64,000 nt of DNA from Chrysomallon squamiferum (lineage: Eukaryota > Mollusca > Gastropoda > Neomphalida > Peltospiridae): the NCBI GenBank assembly GCA_012295275.1, contig CM022677.1:14365332-14429331 (forward strand), in the 5' to 3' direction. Position numbers and translations under genes: made by a program. Numbering within the stretch: the first letter of the stretch is position 1; each line of letters begins with the position of its first letter. The notes below the pieces were generated by a model, which was not told where the DNA came from, did no database searches, and saw nothing but the letters and a program-made list of their open reading frames with translations. This document shows positions 60,618 to 64,000 of this stretch, one piece after another.

Positions 60618-61556
60618 ACTTTGAATAATACTATCCCTGAATATAGTGTTTGAACTTTGAATAATACTATCCCTGAATATAGTGTTTGAACTTTGAATAA
60701 TACTATCCCTGAATATAGTGTTTGAACTTTGAATAATACTATCCCTGAATATAGTGTTTGAACTTTGAATAATACTATCTCTGAACATAGTACTTGAACT
60801 TTGAATAATACTATTCCTGAATATAGTGCTTGAACTTTGAATAATACTATCCCTGAATATAGTGCTTGAACTTTGAATAATACTATCTCTGAACATAGTG
60901 CTTGAACTTTGAATAATACTATCCCTGAATATAGTGTTGAACTTTGAATAATACTATTCCTGAATATAGTGCTTGAACTTTGAATAATACTGTCCCTGAA
61001 TATAGTGCTTGAACTTTGAATAATACTATCCCTGAACATAGTGCTTGAATTTTGAATAATACTATCCCTGAATATAGTGGGCTTGAATTTTGAATAATAC
61101 TATCCCTGAATATAGTGGGCTTGAATTTTGAATAATACTATCTCTGAACATAGTACTTGAACTCTGAATAATACTATCTCTGACTATAGCTTGAACTTTG
61201 AATAATACTATCTCTGAATATAGTACTTGAACTCTGAATAATACTATCTCTGAACATAGTACTTGAACTCTGAATAATACTATCTCTGAACATAGTACTT
61301 GAACTCTGAATAATACTATCTCTGAATATAGTGCTTGAACTCTGAATAATACTATCTCTGAACATAGTGCTTGAACTTTGAATAATACTATCTCTGAACA
61401 TAGTGCTTGAACTTTGAATAATACTATCTCTGAATACAGTGCTTGAACTCTGAATAATACTATCTCTGAACATAGTACTTGAACTCTGAATAATACTATC
61501 TCTGAACATAGTGCTTGAACTTTGAATAATACTATCTCTGAACATAGTGCTTGAAT
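60596..61556 (+). repeat. 36-bp minisatellite, ~27 units
   Basis: The unit is 'tatccctgaatatagtgctt' plus 'gaactttgaataatac', with variants (tctctgaacatagt, gaactctg). The first unit overlaps the last codons and stop of the transposase-like frame. As 36 is a multiple of three, minus-strand frames stay open, encoding a 12-residue repeat (SIIQSSSTMFRD) that is an artefact. Confidence 0.95.
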
Positions 61557-61802
61557 GTGCTTGATAGTGCACAAATTCAACTTGTTTTGTTTTCCTGTGT
61601 GGCTGGTACATGGGATTTGACAGGATGGGATGACACTCAACCCTTTGTCAACTAGTCCATTGTCTTATTTGAGTACCGTGAATGGGATTAGTGATTTATT
61701 TATGACTTCCACAAGATGGATAGAACCATGTGTGTGTGTGTGAGTGAATGTGTGTATCAGCAATAGTAATAATTTCTACTCTGATAATAGGGTGGCTGTG
61801 TG

Positions 61803-62002
61803 NNNNNNNNNNNNNNNNNNNNNNNNNNNNNNNNNNNNNNNNNNNNNNNNNNNNNNNNNNNNNNNNNNNNNNNNNNNNNNNNNNNNNNNNNNNNNNNNNN
61901 NNNNNNNNNNNNNNNNNNNNNNNNNNNNNNNNNNNNNNNNNNNNNNNNNNNNNNNNNNNNNNNNNNNNNNNNNNNNNNNNNNNNNNNNNNNNNNNNNNNN
62001 NN
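61803..62002. other. Assembly gap of 200 N
   Basis: Exactly 200 undetermined bases. It lies beside the GT minisatellite, so the order and distance across it are uncertain. Confidence 0.99.
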
Positions 62003-62359
62003 ATATGAATGAAGATTCATCAAAGGTTTGTGAAAATATTTAATGTAATAAAAAATGTATTATTGATTCATTATGCCATTATTTGTTATTTTTCATTTAC
62101 TATTATTATCAAAATTATCAAACAATTATTTAATAATTTAAAATATATTCTTAAAATTTAATTTCGTATCATTTTCTTAAGCACTTAACTAAATGAATTA
62201 AATGAAACAGAAATCTAAATTACAAAATACATCATTATTTTTTATTTCCTTTTTCAAAATTTGTTTTGTTGTTGTTAATGTTGTTATATTCATTCATTAT
62301 TAATTGACAACAGTTATTTCTCTATTTGTGACATTCTTAGTTTATTTCAAATTTGTGCA
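62003..62359. other. AT-rich, no gene seen
   Basis: Short AT-rich sequence between the gap and the right arm of the inverted repeat. Confidence 0.5.
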
Positions 62360-62715
62360 TTCTTAGTTTATTTCAAATATTTAAAATGTTTCTTTACTAA
62401 AAACTTAATATTTATTCATTCATACTATTCAGAATAAAAATAAGAATTTAAATTTATTACGACATTCCATTTTGATACGTGAAAAATTGTATATATTATT
62501 TATTATAATTAGAGAAAGAGAGATTTGGGTTTCACTATGACTAAGATTGTACGTTTTCATGAAAATTTCATTTCACTGTAAAAATGTAGCATAAAAATTT
62601 CAATTACATATAAATACTGTTTTTCTGCCATTTCATACTGAAACATTTAAATTTCACAGATATGATTTCTAGAGTGCGGAATGTAACATCAATTCAGGTG
62701 TTTAACAGTGTAATT

Positions 62716-62758
<43 letters not shown>

Positions 62759-64000
62759 ATCTTTCTTTCATTTTTGTTGTTGATATTATTGCTAACACTT
62801 ATTTTTTTTTACTGTGGTACATAATTATTACTATTTTTATTATTGTTATTATTGCTAATATTGGTGTTATAGCTGTTGCTTTTGCTGTTGGTTAATTTTG
62901 CTTTAGGCAGAATTGATAAGTTTGTGTGGAGAGAAGAAAGCAAGTTACAGAGAAAGTTAGAGAGAGAAAGAGAGACAGAGACACAGATAGAGTGTCAGAG
63001 AGAAAGAGTGAGTCAGAGAGACAAAGAGAGAAAGACAGTGAGAGACAGAGATAAAGAGGGACTGAGAGACAGAGGGAGAAAGAGACAGAGAGAAAAAGAC
63101 AGGGACATAGGGAGACAGAGAGAGATAGAGAGAGGGAGAGAGTCAGACAGACAGAGAGACAGAAATACCGAGTCAGAGAGAGAAAGAGACAAAAAGAGAT
63201 TCAGAGACAGATAGAGACAGAGAGAGAGGGATTCTGAGAGAGACAGAGACACAGGGAGAAAGAGAGATTCAGAGAGAGAGACAGAGAGAGAAACAAATAT
63301 AGAGAGACAGGGAGATATAGAGAGAGACCGAGAAAGAAAGACTGAGAGAGACAGAGTCAGAGAGTGGAAGAGAGAGACAGAGATAGACAGAGAGAGAAAG
63401 AGAGAAAAGAGAGACAGTGATAGAGGGAAAGAGAGACAGAGAGAGCAAGTCAGACAGAGAGATAGACACAGAGACAGAGAGTCGCATGGAGAGACAGAGA
63501 TAGACAGAGAGAGAAAGAGAGAAAAGAGAAAGAGATAGAGTAAGAGAAAGAGAGAGACAGAGAGAAAGAGACTAACCATTAAGAAAATACTAATCATTAA
63601 CCAAATACTAACCTTTAACCAAATACTAACCTTTAACAAAATACTAACCATTAAGCAAATACTAATTTTTAACAAATACTAACCTTTAAGCAAATACTAA
63701 CATTTAACAAATAGTAACTATTAACAAAATACTAACCATTAACCAAATACTAACATTTAACAAATACTAACCATTACTAACATCCCCTACGTGTACTGAA
63801 CCTCACCGTGGTGTAGGGGTGGCAACATTTCCATAGGGAATGGCTAATTAGTACATTAATATAATAACATTATTTTGGTTAGATAGATAGACAGATAGAT
63901 AATGATAGATAAATAGAAATACCTACATACAGATATAGTTACTGAAGATAGATGAACAGATGGATACATAGCGTATTGCTACTTTTTCTAATTTTGAATA
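62360..64000 (-). repeat. Long inverted repeat, right arm (reaches window end)
   Basis: Reverse-complement counterpart of 49181-50205. It includes the GA-rich tract 62930-63575 (matching the CT-rich tract) and the 'aaccattaac' repeat (63580-63780). About 62480-62930 is an insert not present in the left arm and carries a GT run at 62720-62758. The match still holds at the last base, so the arm continues outside the window. Confidence 0.9.

Larger units (their letters stand above)
60003..61634 (+). mobile_element. Possible MULE-like element inside GT minisatellite
   Basis: It interrupts the GT minisatellite. Candidate terminal inverted repeats: 'gtgtcgtcccatattgtcaa' from about 60003 and, reversed, 'gtgtcatcccatcctgtcaa' ending near 61634, with three mismatches over 20 bases. 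Inside are a transposase-like C-terminus and a 36-bp minisatellite. The 61635-61727 segment between the right terminus and the minisatellite remains unexplained. Confidence 0.45.

Noticed and set aside
60582-61640. Minus-strand repeat proteins of 104-192 residues
   Set aside because: Three-fold periodicity of the 36-bp unit keeps several frames open; no start context and the plus-strand origin is a transposase 3' end.
62876-63675. Long Arg/Glu-rich frame and Ser/Leu-rich 220-codon frame
   Set aside because: GA-rich tract of the inverted repeat; not protein-like.

Overview
The window is eukaryotic, AT-rich and gene-poor. It has small exons bounded by GT..AG sites, long microsatellites, many minisatellites, several transposon classes and a 200-base assembly gap. 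Animal-only modules occur: EGF-CA, thrombospondin type 1 (TSP1) and an ErbB/EGF-receptor-type tyrosine kinase. These modules, together with many 'GGGAGATAAC'-type repeats (familiar from snail sequence), suggest a lophotrochozoan, most likely a mollusc. That placement is an inference. I found no intact protein-coding gene; almost every recognisable reading frame is broken or is a single exon.

Layout. 1-7.2 kb: first copy of a low-copy block, with ~140-bp satellite units in both orientations and a broken intronless array of three TSP1 repeats on the minus strand. 7.2-10.9 kb: two scrambled pieces of a large DNA transposon with an XPG-nuclease-like motif (Academ-like). 11.2-12.2 kb: the block resumes. 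12.35-19.7 kb: one minus-strand LINE (ORF1, endonuclease, reverse transcriptase) split by a piggyBac element and a Tc1-like element. 20-21.2 kb: ankyrin-repeat pseudogene carrying a 10-residue tandem repeat. 24-25.6 kb: three decayed EGF exons, plus strand. 28.7-31.35 kb: six exons of a decayed ErbB-like kinase, minus strand, in correct order. 31.6-34.3 kb: a duplicated ~575-bp segment with a 45-codon exon-like frame.

35.35-43.8 kb: second copy of the low-copy block, differing from the first by its insertions; one is a degenerate transposase-like gene (36.95-39.35 kb). 43.9-45.7 kb: weak exon-like pieces. 45.7-49.2 kb: GATA-type simple and higher-order repeats. 49.2-50.2 kb and 62.36-64.0 kb: arms of a long inverted repeat whose right arm reaches the window end. 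Between them lie a ~522-bp tandem repeat, a minisatellite with 67/110-bp alternating spacing, TSP1 exons with TGA at two conserved cysteines, unidentified exon-like pieces, and a MULE-like transposase tail whose last codons lie at the start of a 36-bp minisatellite.

The parts do not form a pathway. The window reads as a fast-rearranging repeat-rich region in which fragments of receptor and extracellular-matrix genes decay. Its most informative contents are the ErbB remnant, the paired low-copy blocks, the nested transposon stack and the inverted repeat.
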